A stretch of 64,000 nucleotides of DNA from assembly GCA_027214345.1 (NCBI GenBank), contig JAPWHR010000012.1, positions 124,001 to 188,000 on the forward strand, written 5' to 3'. Below the pieces are notes generated by a model that was given only the letters and a program-made list of their open reading frames with translations, had not been told where the DNA came from and ran no database searches. Shown here piece after piece: positions 28,372 to 36,962 of this stretch. The position numbers and the translations under genes are program-made. This stretch comes from Comamonadaceae bacterium G21597-S1 (GTDB lineage Bacteria; Pseudomonadota; Gammaproteobacteria; Burkholderiales; Burkholderiaceae_C). Numbering within the stretch: the first letter of the stretch is position 1; each line of letters opens with the position of its first letter.

Positions 28372-29345
28372 GACGCGTCCTGCGCCAGTACCGCGTCCAG
28401 GCGCAGGCAACTGGCTTCGTGCCCGGCATCGACCGTTTCCGGCGGTGGCCGGGTCGTGAAACAGGCCGGTTGTGCCCAGCTGCACCGGTCTGCAAACGCG
28501 CAACCGGCGGGCAGGTCGACCAGTTCGGGGACGGTGCCGTCGATGGTGGTCAGCCGCGTGCCCGCGGGGGCCCCCAGCCGGGGTCGCGCGCCGAACAGGC
28601 CGCGGGTATAGGGATGGGCCATGTGACCGAACACGCGGCGTGTGGCTCCGCTTTCGATCACGCTGCCGCCATACATCACCATCATGCGTTCGACGTTCTG
28701 TGCAATCACGCCCAGGTCGTGCGAGATCAGGATCAGCGCCATCGAGCGCTCGAGCACCAGGTCGTGGATCAGGTCGAGGATCTGGCCCTGGATGGTGACG
28801 TCCAGCGCGGTGGTGGGTTCGTCGGCGATCAGGATGTCGGGCTCGCAGGCAAGGGCCATCGCGATCGTGATGCGCTGACGCTGGCCTCCCGAGAACTGGT
28901 GCGGATAGGCGTCGACGCGACCGGCCGCGTTAGGGATGCCGACCCGCTCGAGCAGGCGGATGGTCTGGGCGCGGGCTTCGTCGCGAGCCACGCCACGGTG
29001 CAGTCGCATCGGTTCGGCCACCTGGTCGCCGATGGTATGCACCGGATTGAGCGCGGTCATCGGTTCCTGGAAGATCATGCCGATGCGGTTGCCGCGCAGC
29101 CGGCGCAATACGGCGTCACTCTGGCCCACCAGTTCCTGGCCATCGAAGCGGATGCTGCCGCTGACTTCGGCGTTTTCGGGGAGCAGGCCCATCAAGGCCA
29201 TCGCGGTGATGGATTTGCCGCAACCCGATTCGCCGACCAGGCCGAGCGTGTCTCCGCGTTGCAGTGCGAAACTGACATGGCGGATGGCGTAGGCCGGACC
29301 CCGCTGGGTCTGCAGGCGCACGCTGAGATCGGAGACTTCGAGCAT
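28368..29345 (-). CDS. dppD: Peptide ABC transporter ATP-binding protein, DppD/OppD type
   Basis: A 325-residue ATPase that pairs with DppF. Walker A is GESGCGKSI, the Q-loop IFQEPMTALNP is diagnostic of DppD, the signature is FSGGQRQRITIAMALA and Walker B is ILIADEPTTALD. The C-terminal extension carries CAFADRCSWAQPAC, the cluster-type cysteine motif. It starts 25 bp after dppC and overlaps dppF by 4 bp. Confidence 0.9.
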
Positions 29346-29370
29346 CGGTGTCGTCGTGGGTCGGTTCGGG

Positions 29371-30252
29371 TCAGCGCTTGCGGGCCAGGCGCGGGTCCAT
29401 CAGGTCGCGCAGGCCGTCGCCGAGCAGGTTCAGGCCGAGCACGGCCAGGGCGATGGTGACGCCGGGGAACACCGCCAGCAGCGGTGCCTGGAACAGCAGC
29501 GTCTGGGCTTCGGCCAGCATGCGGCCCCAGGAGGGTTGGGGCGGCTGCGTGCCCAGGCCCAGGTAGGACAGCGCGGCCTCGGCCAGGATCGCGATCGCGA
29601 AGCGGATCGTCACCTGCACCGTCAGTACCGACATGATGTTGGGCAACACATGGTCCATGGTGATGCTCCACGGACCCTTGCCGCAGGCGCGCGCGGCGAG
29701 CACGAACTCGCGCGACCAGGTCGCGTTGGCCGAGGCCCGGGTGATCCGGGCGAAGGTCGGTATGTTGAAGATGCCGATGGCGATGATGGAGTTGACGATA
29801 CCGGCGCCGAATACCGCCGTCATCATGATGGCCGACAGGATGGCGGGAAACGCGAACGTGAAGTCGGACAGCCGCATGATGAGTTCTTCGACCCAGCCGC
29901 GTCGCGCGGACGCCAGCAGCCCGAGCGCCGTGCCGATGATCAGGCCGATGCTGACCGCGATGACGCCGACCAGGATGGAGTTACGTGCGCCCACCAGCAA
30001 CAGCGACGCCACGTCGCGCCCGAACGCGTCGGTACCCAGCCAATGCTGCGCCGTCGGCGGTTGCAGCTTGCCGGGCAGGTTCATCTCGTAGGGGGACCAG
30101 GGTGTCCAGACCAGCGACAACGCGGCGGCCAGTACCAGCAGCAGCGTCAATACGCCGCCGAACACGAAGCTGCGATGGCCCATGGCGCGGCGCCAGAAGG
30201 GCTGCGATCCGGTGCCGGGCGCGGGGCCTGCGGCCGCGACGGTGCTGGTCAT
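29371..30252 (-). CDS. dppC: Peptide ABC transporter permease, DppC type
   Basis: A 293-residue permease with six predicted helices. The DppC hallmark HWLGTDAFGRDV lies after the first helix. The ATPase-contact loop is around EFVLAARACGKGPWSITMDHVLPN. GLGTQPPQPSWGRML and the closing GDGLRDLMDPRL are also typical. It is the first recognisable gene of the operon, whereas its partner DppB normally precedes it. No dppB frame exists in the 525 bp upstream, which hold tandem repeats. Confidence 0.9.
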   Translation of the reverse strand: MTSTVAAAGPAPGTGSQPFWRRAMGHRSFVFGGVLTLLLVLAAALSLVWTPWSPYEMNLPGKLQPPTAQHWLGTDAFGRDVASLLLVGARNSILVGVIAVSIGLIIGTALGLLASARRGWVEELIMRLSDFTFAFPAILSAIMMTAVFGAGIVNSIIAIGIFNIPTFARITRASANATWSREFVLAARACGKGPWSITMDHVLPNIMSVLTVQVTIRFAIAILAEAALSYLGLGTQPPQPSWGRMLAEAQTLLFQAPLLAVFPGVTIALAVLGLNLLGDGLRDLMDPRLARKR

Positions 30253-30316
30253 ATGGAAGCCTCCGCGCTGCGCGCTGCGGCATTCGCCTTCGGAACGGCC
30301 GGGCGGCTCATATCAG

Positions 30317-30470
30317 TTTTCCATGGCGCCGTGCGCCACCCACGAGGCATGAAAGTTCAAGGGGCCGCCGCGCACGGCCGCTCCGAAGCGGCCGGCCCGC
30401 CCCCCAGTGGGGGGTTCGGCCGGTTTACACGAAGTGAAACCGGACAGACGGGGGGCGTCTTTCACTTCAG
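30317..30470. repeat. Multi-hairpin repeat, tandem copy 1 (154 bp)
   Basis: First of two directly repeated 154-bp units that appear identical base for base. It contains three stems in series: 30375-30394 (8 bp, CCGA loop), 30400-30414 (six C, AGT, six G) and 30421-30442 (CGGTTT pairing with AAACCG, with an inner CAC/GTG). A short GACG/CGTC stem follows. A diverged copy lies at 6823-7000 in the same orientation. Confidence 0.92.
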
Positions 30471-30624
30471 TTTTCCATGGCGCCGTGCGCCACCCACGAG
30501 GCATGAAAGTTCAAGGGGCCGCCGCGCACGGCCGCTCCGAAGCGGCCGGCCCGCCCCCCAGTGGGGGGTTCGGCCGGTTTACACGAAGTGAAACCGGACA
30601 GACGGGGGGCGTCTTTCACTTCAG
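30471..30624. repeat. Multi-hairpin repeat, tandem copy 2 (154 bp)
   Basis: Second tandem unit, starting exactly where copy 1 ends and, as read, without differences from it. The identity points to a recent duplication or to ongoing homogenisation. The array occupies the expected position of a dppB gene upstream of dppC. Confidence 0.92.
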
Positions 30625-30777
30625 GCTGGTGCGGCACGCAACATGCTGACCTCTGCCTTCAGACCTTAACACCGGGCCGGCCCGGACCGCTGTGCGCGAT
30701 CGGGCCGTTGGCGTGTCAGCGCAGATGCCGTCGCCGCAGCCGCTGCGGCGCGGCGCCCGGACCGCTCGGACGACGCG

Positions 30778-31674
30778 TCAGTCCGGCTCGCGCGGCGACG
30801 CACGGCGCAGCTCCAGCACGCCGCTCTTGAGGTGCAGGTCGCGCTGCGGGAACGGGAACTCGATGCCTTCGCGCTGGAAGCGGTCGTAGATCGCGAAGTT
30901 GAGCTGGCTGATCAGCCGGCCCTTGCGGTCGACCAGGCTCGCCGACCAGGCACGCAACTCGAACTGCAGGCCGTCGTCGCCAAAGGCCATGAACCGCACC
31001 GCCGGCGGCGGGTCCGCCAGCACGTCGGCGTCGGCGGCCGCCAGCTCCAGCAGCAGGCGTTCGACCTGGCGGGCATCGCTGCCATAGGCCACGCTGACCG
31101 GAATGCGAAACCGCACCTTGTCGTCGTTGTATTTCCAGTTGATCACGTTCTCGGTGATGAACTTGGAATTCGGCACGATCACCGCGATGTTGTCGTTGCC
31201 CAGCACCGTGGTGCCGCGTGCACCGATCTCGACCACGTTGCCCTCGACCTCGTCGACGACGATGCGGTCGCCGATCTTGATCGGCCGCTCGAACATGATG
31301 ATGACGCCGGCGATGAAGTTGCTCACCACGTTCTGCAGGCCGAAGCCGACACCGATGCCGACCGCGCCGGCCAGCACATTGAAGGTCGTCAGGTCGATGC
31401 CGGCCGTCTGCACGATGGCCAGCAGGCCGATCAGCAGCACCAGGTAACGCGCCAGCGTGCCCACCGCCTGGCGCGCGCCGAGGTCCAGCCGCGGCTGGAG
31501 CATGGGCCCGTTGGCCAGCCAAAGCTGTATGCGTCGCGCCACCCACATCAACAGCAGCACCAGCACCAGCAGGTAGACCAGCGACCAGACCGTGACTTCG
31601 GTCTCGCCGGTCTTGATGATCGGCCACTGCAGCGTCTGGTACAGCGTCTGCAGGAATGCGCCTATCTGCTCCAT
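30778..31674 (-). CDS. Small-conductance mechanosensitive channel (MscS family)
   Basis: A 298-residue channel with three N-terminal membrane segments. The pore helix TM3 reads GAVGIGVGFGLQNVVSNFIAG with the Gly/Ala pattern needed for packing. It is followed by the beta domain IKIGDRIVVDEVEGNVVEIG and the conserved VPNSKFITENVINW. The C-terminal domain ends near residue 298, as in E. coli MscS. It would relieve turgor under osmotic downshock. It is followed on the minus strand by the repeat gap, and the magnesium transporter gene lies 43 bp upstream. Confidence 0.93.
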   Translation of the reverse strand: MEQIGAFLQTLYQTLQWPIIKTGETEVTVWSLVYLLVLVLLLMWVARRIQLWLANGPMLQPRLDLGARQAVGTLARYLVLLIGLLAIVQTAGIDLTTFNVLAGAVGIGVGFGLQNVVSNFIAGVIIMFERPIKIGDRIVVDEVEGNVVEIGARGTTVLGNDNIAVIVPNSKFITENVINWKYNDDKVRFRIPVSVAYGSDARQVERLLLELAAADADVLADPPPAVRFMAFGDDGLQFELRAWSASLVDRKGRLISQLNFAIYDRFQREGIEFPFPQRDLHLKSGVLELRRASPREPD

Positions 31675-31717
31675 GATGGTCTCCAGCGTACGGGATTCGC
31701 AGCGCAGGGCCTGCGCG

Positions 31718-33388
31718 TCACAGCAACAGCACGGTGGCCAGTCCGAGGAAGGCGAAGAAACCGATCACGTCGGTCACCGTCGTCAGGATCACGCTGCCCG
31801 CCAGTGCCGGATCGATGCCCAGCCGGTCGAGTATCAACGGAATGGCCAGGCCCGCCAATGCGGCGCACAGCAGATTGATCAGGATCGCGGCCCCGAGTAC
31901 GGCGCCGATGCCCCAGTCGCCGAACCAGGCCACGGCCAGCAAGGCGATCACGACCGCCCACAGGATGCCGTTGAGGATGGACACGCCGACCTCGCGGTTG
32001 AGCAAGATGCGGATATTGCCCTTCTGCACCTGGCCCAGCGCCAGGCCGCGGATCACCAGGGTCAGTGTCTGGCTGCCGGCGATGCCACCCATGCTCGCGA
32101 CGATGGGCATCAGCACGGCCAGCGCGACCAGCTGGGACAAGGTGGCCTGGAAACGCCCGATCACCCAGGCCGCCAGGAAGGCGGTGACCAGGTTGATGCC
32201 CAGCCAGACTGCGCGGCGGCGCGAACTCACCATCACGGGCGCGAACATGTCGGCCTCGTCGTCCAGGCCGGCCATCTGCATCATCGTGCGGTCGGAGTTC
32301 TCGCGGATCAGGTCGACCACGTCATCGACCGTGATGCGCCCGATCAACCGGTTGTTCGCATCGACCACCGGCGCCGACAGCAGGTCCAGGTCCTGGAACA
32401 TGCGGGCCACGTCGGCGCTGTCGGTGTCCACCGCAATGCCGGCGATGTCGGTCTGCATCAGCTCGGACACCCGGCGCGTGGGAATCGCGACGATCAGCGC
32501 GCCCAGGCGCAGCGCGCCACGATAGTGGCCCTGGCGATCGACCACCATCAGCATGTCGGTCTGCGGCGGCAGGGACTCGAGCAGGCGCAGGTAACGCAAC
32601 ACGGTGCCGACCTTGACGTCGGCACGCACCTCGATCGCATCGGCGTTCATCAGCCCGCCGGCCGAGTCCTCCGGGTAGGACAACATCGACTCGAGCTGTT
32701 CGCGCCGGCTGCCGGTGGCCGACTGCATCAGGCGGCTGCCCAGTTCGGCCGGCAGGCCCTGAATCAGGTCGACCAGGTCGTCGAGCTCCAGGTGCTGGGC
32801 CGAGGCCACGAGGTCGTCCAGGTCGAGTTCGCCGGCCAGCGCATCGCGGATCTCGTCGTGCAGGTAGGTCAGCACCTTGCCCGCGCGATCGGTGTCGACC
32901 ATGCTCCAGACCGCACTGCGCTCCTCGGGCGGCATGGCCTCCAGCAAGCCGGCGACCTTGGCCGGATGCATGCGCCGCAAGGTCTTGGCCACCCGCTTGA
33001 GCCGGCCGGCCCCGAGCGCCTTGCGCACCGCGTCGAGATGGTTCACCGCCCCCTGGCCCTGACCCTGGCGTTGTTCCGCCTGCTGCTCGGCCTGTTCCGC
33101 CTGTTCGGCAGCCGAGTCCTCGCGCGATTCGCCGGCCAGCTGGCCGCTGAGCAGCTGGTTCAGGTGCGGCTGGATCCGTGCCTCCAGGCCCGGCTCCACC
33201 TGCTGCCACAACGCGGTGCGCTGGTCTCGGTCCAGCATCTCGAGCAGTGCGGCGGTCTTGGCCGGATGCATGCGTGCGAGGAACTTGCGCACCCGCTTGT
33301 TGCGGCCCTCCGACAAGGCCTGCACGATCTGTTCGATGTCGGTCGGCGCACGTTGCGCCTCGGCACGGTCGTGGTCGTGTTCCTGCAT
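31718..33388 (-). CDS. mgtE: Magnesium transporter MgtE with duplicated N-terminal segment
   Basis: A 556-residue transporter, about 100 residues longer than usual MgtE. The order is N domain, two CBS modules (TDMLMVVDRQGHYRGAL and LLSAPVVDANNRLIGRITVDD) and a five-helix membrane part with MPIVASMGGIAGSQTLT, the pore signature. The extra length is an internal duplication: residues 22-86 (ending SGQLAG) and 122-186 (ending RDALAG) align at a period of exactly 100 residues, both with ARMHPAK/RRMHPAK. A Gln/Glu-rich linker (residues 87-113) joins them. The ATG at 33388 shares one base with the stop of the upstream permease gene (TGATG). Confidence 0.92.
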   Translation of the reverse strand: MQEHDHDRAEAQRAPTDIEQIVQALSEGRNKRVRKFLARMHPAKTAALLEMLDRDQRTALWQQVEPGLEARIQPHLNQLLSGQLAGESREDSAAEQAEQAEQQAEQRQGQGQGAVNHLDAVRKALGAGRLKRVAKTLRRMHPAKVAGLLEAMPPEERSAVWSMVDTDRAGKVLTYLHDEIRDALAGELDLDDLVASAQHLELDDLVDLIQGLPAELGSRLMQSATGSRREQLESMLSYPEDSAGGLMNADAIEVRADVKVGTVLRYLRLLESLPPQTDMLMVVDRQGHYRGALRLGALIVAIPTRRVSELMQTDIAGIAVDTDSADVARMFQDLDLLSAPVVDANNRLIGRITVDDVVDLIRENSDRTMMQMAGLDDEADMFAPVMVSSRRRAVWLGINLVTAFLAAWVIGRFQATLSQLVALAVLMPIVASMGGIAGSQTLTLVIRGLALGQVQKGNIRILLNREVGVSILNGILWAVVIALLAVAWFGDWGIGAVLGAAILINLLCAALAGLAIPLILDRLGIDPALAGSVILTTVTDVIGFFAFLGLATVLLL

Positions 33389-35421
33389 CACAGCGGCCAG
33401 ATCAGCAGCAACATCGGAATACTCACGGCCGCCACCAGCGCCTCCAGCGGCAGGCCCAGGCGCCAGTAGTCGCCGAAGCGAAAGCCGCCGGGACCCAGGA
33501 TCAGTGTGTTGTTCTGGTGGCCGATCGGCGTCAGGAAAGCGCAGGACGCGCCGATGGCCACCGCCATCAGGAACGCGTCGGGGCTGGCGCCCAGCGCTGC
33601 GGCCGTGCCCAGCGCGATCGGGCACATGACGGCCGCGGTGGCGGCATTGTTCATCAGGTCGGACAGGAACATCGTGACCACCAGTATCAGCGACAGCCCG
33701 ATCACCGCGTTGCCCTGCGCGACGTTGTCCAGGAAGAATCGCGCAATCAGATCGGCCGCGCCGGTCGTCTCCATCGCGCCGGCCACCGGTATCAGGGCGG
33801 CCAGCAGCACGATGACCGGCCAGTCGATGGCCTCGTAGACGGCACGCAGCGGCACCGTGCGCAAGGCCATCGAGGCCAGCACGCCGAGGGCGAACGACAC
33901 GGCCGCCGGCAACAGGCCGAGCGCGGCTGCCGCCACCGCACACACCATGATGGCGCCCGCCGTCCAGGCCTTGCGCGGGCTGGGGATCCGCAGGGCGCGC
34001 GCGGCCAGCGGCACGCAGCCGTGATCGGCGGCGAATTCGGCGATCGCCTCGGGCGAACCTTGCATCAGCAGCAGATCGCCGGGCCGGATCGCCATCGCGC
34101 GCAACCGGCGCATCGAGCGTTGCCCCTGGCGCGACAACGCCAGCAGGTTCAGCCCGTAGACGGTGCGCAACCGGATGTCGCTGGCCGAGCGGCCATCGAG
34201 CAACGAGCCCGGCAACACCGCCAGTTCCATCAGCACGACCTCGGCCGAAGCGCCGGGCTTGTCTGCCGGCTTGTCATCGGCGTCGCCGTCCGCCTCGCCA
34301 TCGCCGTCCGCAGCCGCCGCGCCATGCGGGTCGGCGGACGCCACTACCGCCGCCTGGGCGGCACGACTGGCAGCCGCGCGGGCCGTCTTCGGCGCAGCCG
34401 TCTCTGCAGCCGCGGCGTCGGCGGCCTCGATCGCCGCCGATCCCTCCGGGCCAGGCCCGTTCCCTGCCGCGGTCTCGGTCTCGGCGTCGGCGTCGGCCGA
34501 GGCCTCTTCGGCCGGCGGCGGCCGCATCGCCTCCTCCAGCTTCAGACCGAACGACGACAGGACTTCGGCCAGCGACTCGGCGTCGGCCTCGATGACCAGG
34601 ATGTCGCCCTCGCGCACGCGCCGGCCGGGATTGGGCGCGAAGACCCGCACCTCGTTGCGCACCAGGCCCACGACCTGCGCTCCGGCCGCGTCCAGCGCCC
34701 GGTCGAGTTCGCGCAGCGTCTGGCCCTCGGCCTTGCTGCCCGGCTTCACGCGGGCCTCGGTCAGGTAGGCGCCGGTCTCGAAACCCTCCATGCCCGACTG
34801 CTTGCGCACCGGTACCAGCCGCCAGCCGAGCAGCACGACGAACACCACGCCCGCAACGGCCACCGCCAGCCCGATGGGCGTGAAATCGAACATGCCGAAA
34901 CTGCCCAGGCCGGCTTCGGCCCGGAAGCCGGCAACGATCAGGTTGGGGGGCGTGCCGATCAGCGTCGTCATGCCGCCCAGGATGGTGCCGAAGGCCAGTG
35001 GCATCAACACCTGGCCGGGCGCCATGTCCAGCCGCTTGGACAACTGGATCGCCACCGGCATCAGCAAGGCCATGGCGCCGACGTTGTTCATGAAACCCGA
35101 CAACACCGCGCCCAGGCCGATCAACGCGCCCATGCTCGCCATGGCGCCGGCGTTTTTCGGCAAGGCGTGGCGGGCCAGCGCATCCACGGCACCGGACAAC
35201 TGCAGGCCGCGACTGAGCACCAGCACGCAGGCCACCGAGATGACGGCCGGATGGCCGAAACCCGCAAACGCCTCGGTGGCCGGCAACAGGCCGGTCAACA
35301 CGCAGGCCAGCAGCGAGCCGACCGCGACCATGTCGTGCCGCCAGCGTCCCCACAGGAACATGGCGACCGTCAGCAGCAAGATGACGAGGATGAGGGACTG
35401 GTCGCTGATGAAACCGTTCAT
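33388..35421 (-). CDS. SLC13/DASS-type permease with two TrkA-C domains and an acidic linker
   Basis: A 677-residue permease. Two membrane halves each carry an Asn-Asn signature (GFMNNVGAMALLMP near residue 110 and DLMNNAATAAVMCP in the second half), and TTLIGTPPNLIV matches the ion-transport family. Between the halves lie two RCK_C (TrkA-C) domains near residues 213-293 and 395-475. They are separated by about 96 residues (299-394) made mostly of Ala, Asp, Glu and Gly. Relatives transport anions such as sulfate or citrate; the substrate here is unknown. The ATG at 35421 was preferred over the GTG at 35433. It is coupled to mgtE. Confidence 0.83.
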   Translation of the reverse strand: MNGFISDQSLILVILLLTVAMFLWGRWRHDMVAVGSLLACVLTGLLPATEAFAGFGHPAVISVACVLVLSRGLQLSGAVDALARHALPKNAGAMASMGALIGLGAVLSGFMNNVGAMALLMPVAIQLSKRLDMAPGQVLMPLAFGTILGGMTTLIGTPPNLIVAGFRAEAGLGSFGMFDFTPIGLAVAVAGVVFVVLLGWRLVPVRKQSGMEGFETGAYLTEARVKPGSKAEGQTLRELDRALDAAGAQVVGLVRNEVRVFAPNPGRRVREGDILVIEADAESLAEVLSSFGLKLEEAMRPPPAEEASADADAETETAAGNGPGPEGSAAIEAADAAAAETAAPKTARAAASRAAQAAVVASADPHGAAAADGDGEADGDADDKPADKPGASAEVVLMELAVLPGSLLDGRSASDIRLRTVYGLNLLALSRQGQRSMRRLRAMAIRPGDLLLMQGSPEAIAEFAADHGCVPLAARALRIPSPRKAWTAGAIMVCAVAAAALGLLPAAVSFALGVLASMALRTVPLRAVYEAIDWPVIVLLAALIPVAGAMETTGAADLIARFFLDNVAQGNAVIGLSLILVVTMFLSDLMNNAATAAVMCPIALGTAAALGASPDAFLMAVAIGASCAFLTPIGHQNNTLILGPGGFRFGDYWRLGLPLEALVAAVSIPMLLLIWPL

Positions 35422-35485
35422 GGCATGCAACACGAACGGATCAGGAGTACCGACCGACCGCAGCCATGACGGGCATGCCGGCGAT

Positions 35486-36868
35486 TCAATGTGCGCTGGC
35501 GCCGATCCGGGCGTCCGGCTTGACCTGCTTCAACAGGTCCAGCATCGCGGCCTGGATGCGCTCGAGCGCCGGCTGGGTGTGGCCTTCGAAACGCAGCACC
35601 AGCACCGGCGTGGTGTTGGACGAGCGCATCAGGCCGAATCCATCGGGCCAGTCCACGCGCAGGCCGTCGATGGTGTTGACCGTCGCCTGCGGACCGAAGT
35701 CGGCCAGCGCCACGGCTTTGCGCACCAGTTCGGGCGCCTCGCCTTCGGCACAGGCCACGTTGAGTTCCGGCGTGGAAAAACTCGTGGGCAGGTCGTCGAG
35801 CAACACGTTCGCGTCGGCCACCTGGCTGACGATCTCGAGCAGTCGGCAGGCGGCATAGGTGCCGTCGTCGAAGCCGTACCAGCGCTCCTTGAAGAAGATG
35901 TGGCCGCTCATCTCGCCGCCAAACGGCGCGTCGACCTCCTTCATGCGGGCCTTGATCAGCGAGTGGCCGGTCTTGTACATCAAGGGCTTGCCGCCGGCGG
36001 CCTCAATGGCCGGCGCCACGCGTTGCGAACACTTGACGTCGAACAGGATGGTGCCGCCCGGCACCCGCGACAACACGTCGCGCGCGAACAGGATGATCTG
36101 CCGGTCCGGGTAGATGTTGTTGCCCTGTTTCGTGACGATGCCCAGCCGGTCGCCATCGCCGTCGAAGGCCAGGCCGAGTTCGGCGTCACCGGCGGCCAGG
36201 GCCGCGATCAGGTCGCGCAGGTTCTCGGGCTTGCTCGGGTCGGGGTGGTGGTTCGGGAAATGGCCATCGACCTCGCTGAACAATTCGGTCACCTCGCAGC
36301 CGATCGCGCGCAGGATGGCGGGCGCCGACGCGCCGGCCACGCCGTTGCCGCAGTCGACGACGATCTTGAGCGGACGCGCGAGACGGATGTCCGACACGAT
36401 GCGTTCGGTATAGGCCTGCAACACGTCGTGCTGGCGCACCGAGCCGCCGTCCTGCAGCTTCCAGCTCTCCTCGTCCATCATGCGCCTGAGCGCCTGGATG
36501 TCCTCGCCATAGATGGCGCGACCGCCCATCACCATCTTGAAGCCGTTGTAATCGCGCGGATTGTGGCTGCCGGTGACCTGGATGCCGCTGGAGCACACGG
36601 TGCTGGCCGCGAAATACAGCATCGGCGTGGTCGCCATGCCGATGTCGATCACCTGGACACCCACTGCGGCCAGCCCGCGCATCAAGGCTCCCGCCAGGTC
36701 CGGTCCACTGAGCCGGCCGTCGCGCCCGACCGCCACCGTGGCCTCGCCCTGGGCCAATGCGATGGTCCCGAAGGCCTTGCCGATGCCTTCGGCCACGTCG
36801 GCCGTCACCGTCGCGGGCACAATGCCGCGGATGTCGTAGGCCTTGAAGATCGACGCGTCTGTCTGCAT
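35486..36868 (-). CDS. Phosphomannomutase/phosphoglucomutase
   Basis: A 460-residue alpha-D-phosphohexomutase. It starts FKAYDIRGIVP. The phosphoserine loop is TGSHNPRDYNGFK, the metal-binding loop is DGDGDR, the sugar-binding loop is GGEMSGH and the phosphate-binding region is RSSNTTPVLVLRFE. Enzymes of this AlgC type interconvert glucose-1- and glucose-6-phosphate, which would feed the adjacent GlgC. It lies 94 bp beyond glgA on the same strand, and GGGAG precedes the ATG at 36868. A role in exopolysaccharide or LPS sugars is also possible. Confidence 0.92.
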   Translation of the reverse strand: MQTDASIFKAYDIRGIVPATVTADVAEGIGKAFGTIALAQGEATVAVGRDGRLSGPDLAGALMRGLAAVGVQVIDIGMATTPMLYFAASTVCSSGIQVTGSHNPRDYNGFKMVMGGRAIYGEDIQALRRMMDEESWKLQDGGSVRQHDVLQAYTERIVSDIRLARPLKIVVDCGNGVAGASAPAILRAIGCEVTELFSEVDGHFPNHHPDPSKPENLRDLIAALAAGDAELGLAFDGDGDRLGIVTKQGNNIYPDRQIILFARDVLSRVPGGTILFDVKCSQRVAPAIEAAGGKPLMYKTGHSLIKARMKEVDAPFGGEMSGHIFFKERWYGFDDGTYAACRLLEIVSQVADANVLLDDLPTSFSTPELNVACAEGEAPELVRKAVALADFGPQATVNTIDGLRVDWPDGFGLMRSSNTTPVLVLRFEGHTQPALERIQAAMLDLLKQVKPDARIGASAH

Positions 36869-36962
36869 GCTGCTGCTCCCGGTAGTTGTCTCAGGGACCG
36901 CCAAAGGCCCGCAGAAATTGTAAGCGGCGACTCACTGCGCACCCGAGCGGTGCGGTCGGAAT

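Larger units (their letters stand above)
30253..30777. other. 525-bp gap between dppC and mscS
   Basis: The stretch holds no supportable gene. Bases 30317-30624 are two tandem 154-bp repeats. Bases 30253-30316 and 30625-30777 show nothing recognisable. A short minus-strand frame ending on the dppC start (…AEASI then stop) is not DppB-like. Frames crossing the repeats give repetitive Gly/Arg/Pro-rich peptides and are not considered genes. Confidence 0.6.

Noticed and set aside
30249-30312. Short minus-strand frame ending on the dppC start, considered as the remains of dppB
   Set aside because: The peptide (ending AAARSAEASI) has no similarity to the DppB C-terminus, and upstream it enters the repeat.
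33389-33943. N-terminal extension of mgtE by 185 codons
   Set aside because: The extension runs antisense-frame through the coupled permease gene and has an Arg/Gly/Asp-rich composition; the ATG at 33388 joins the permease stop in a typical TGATG.
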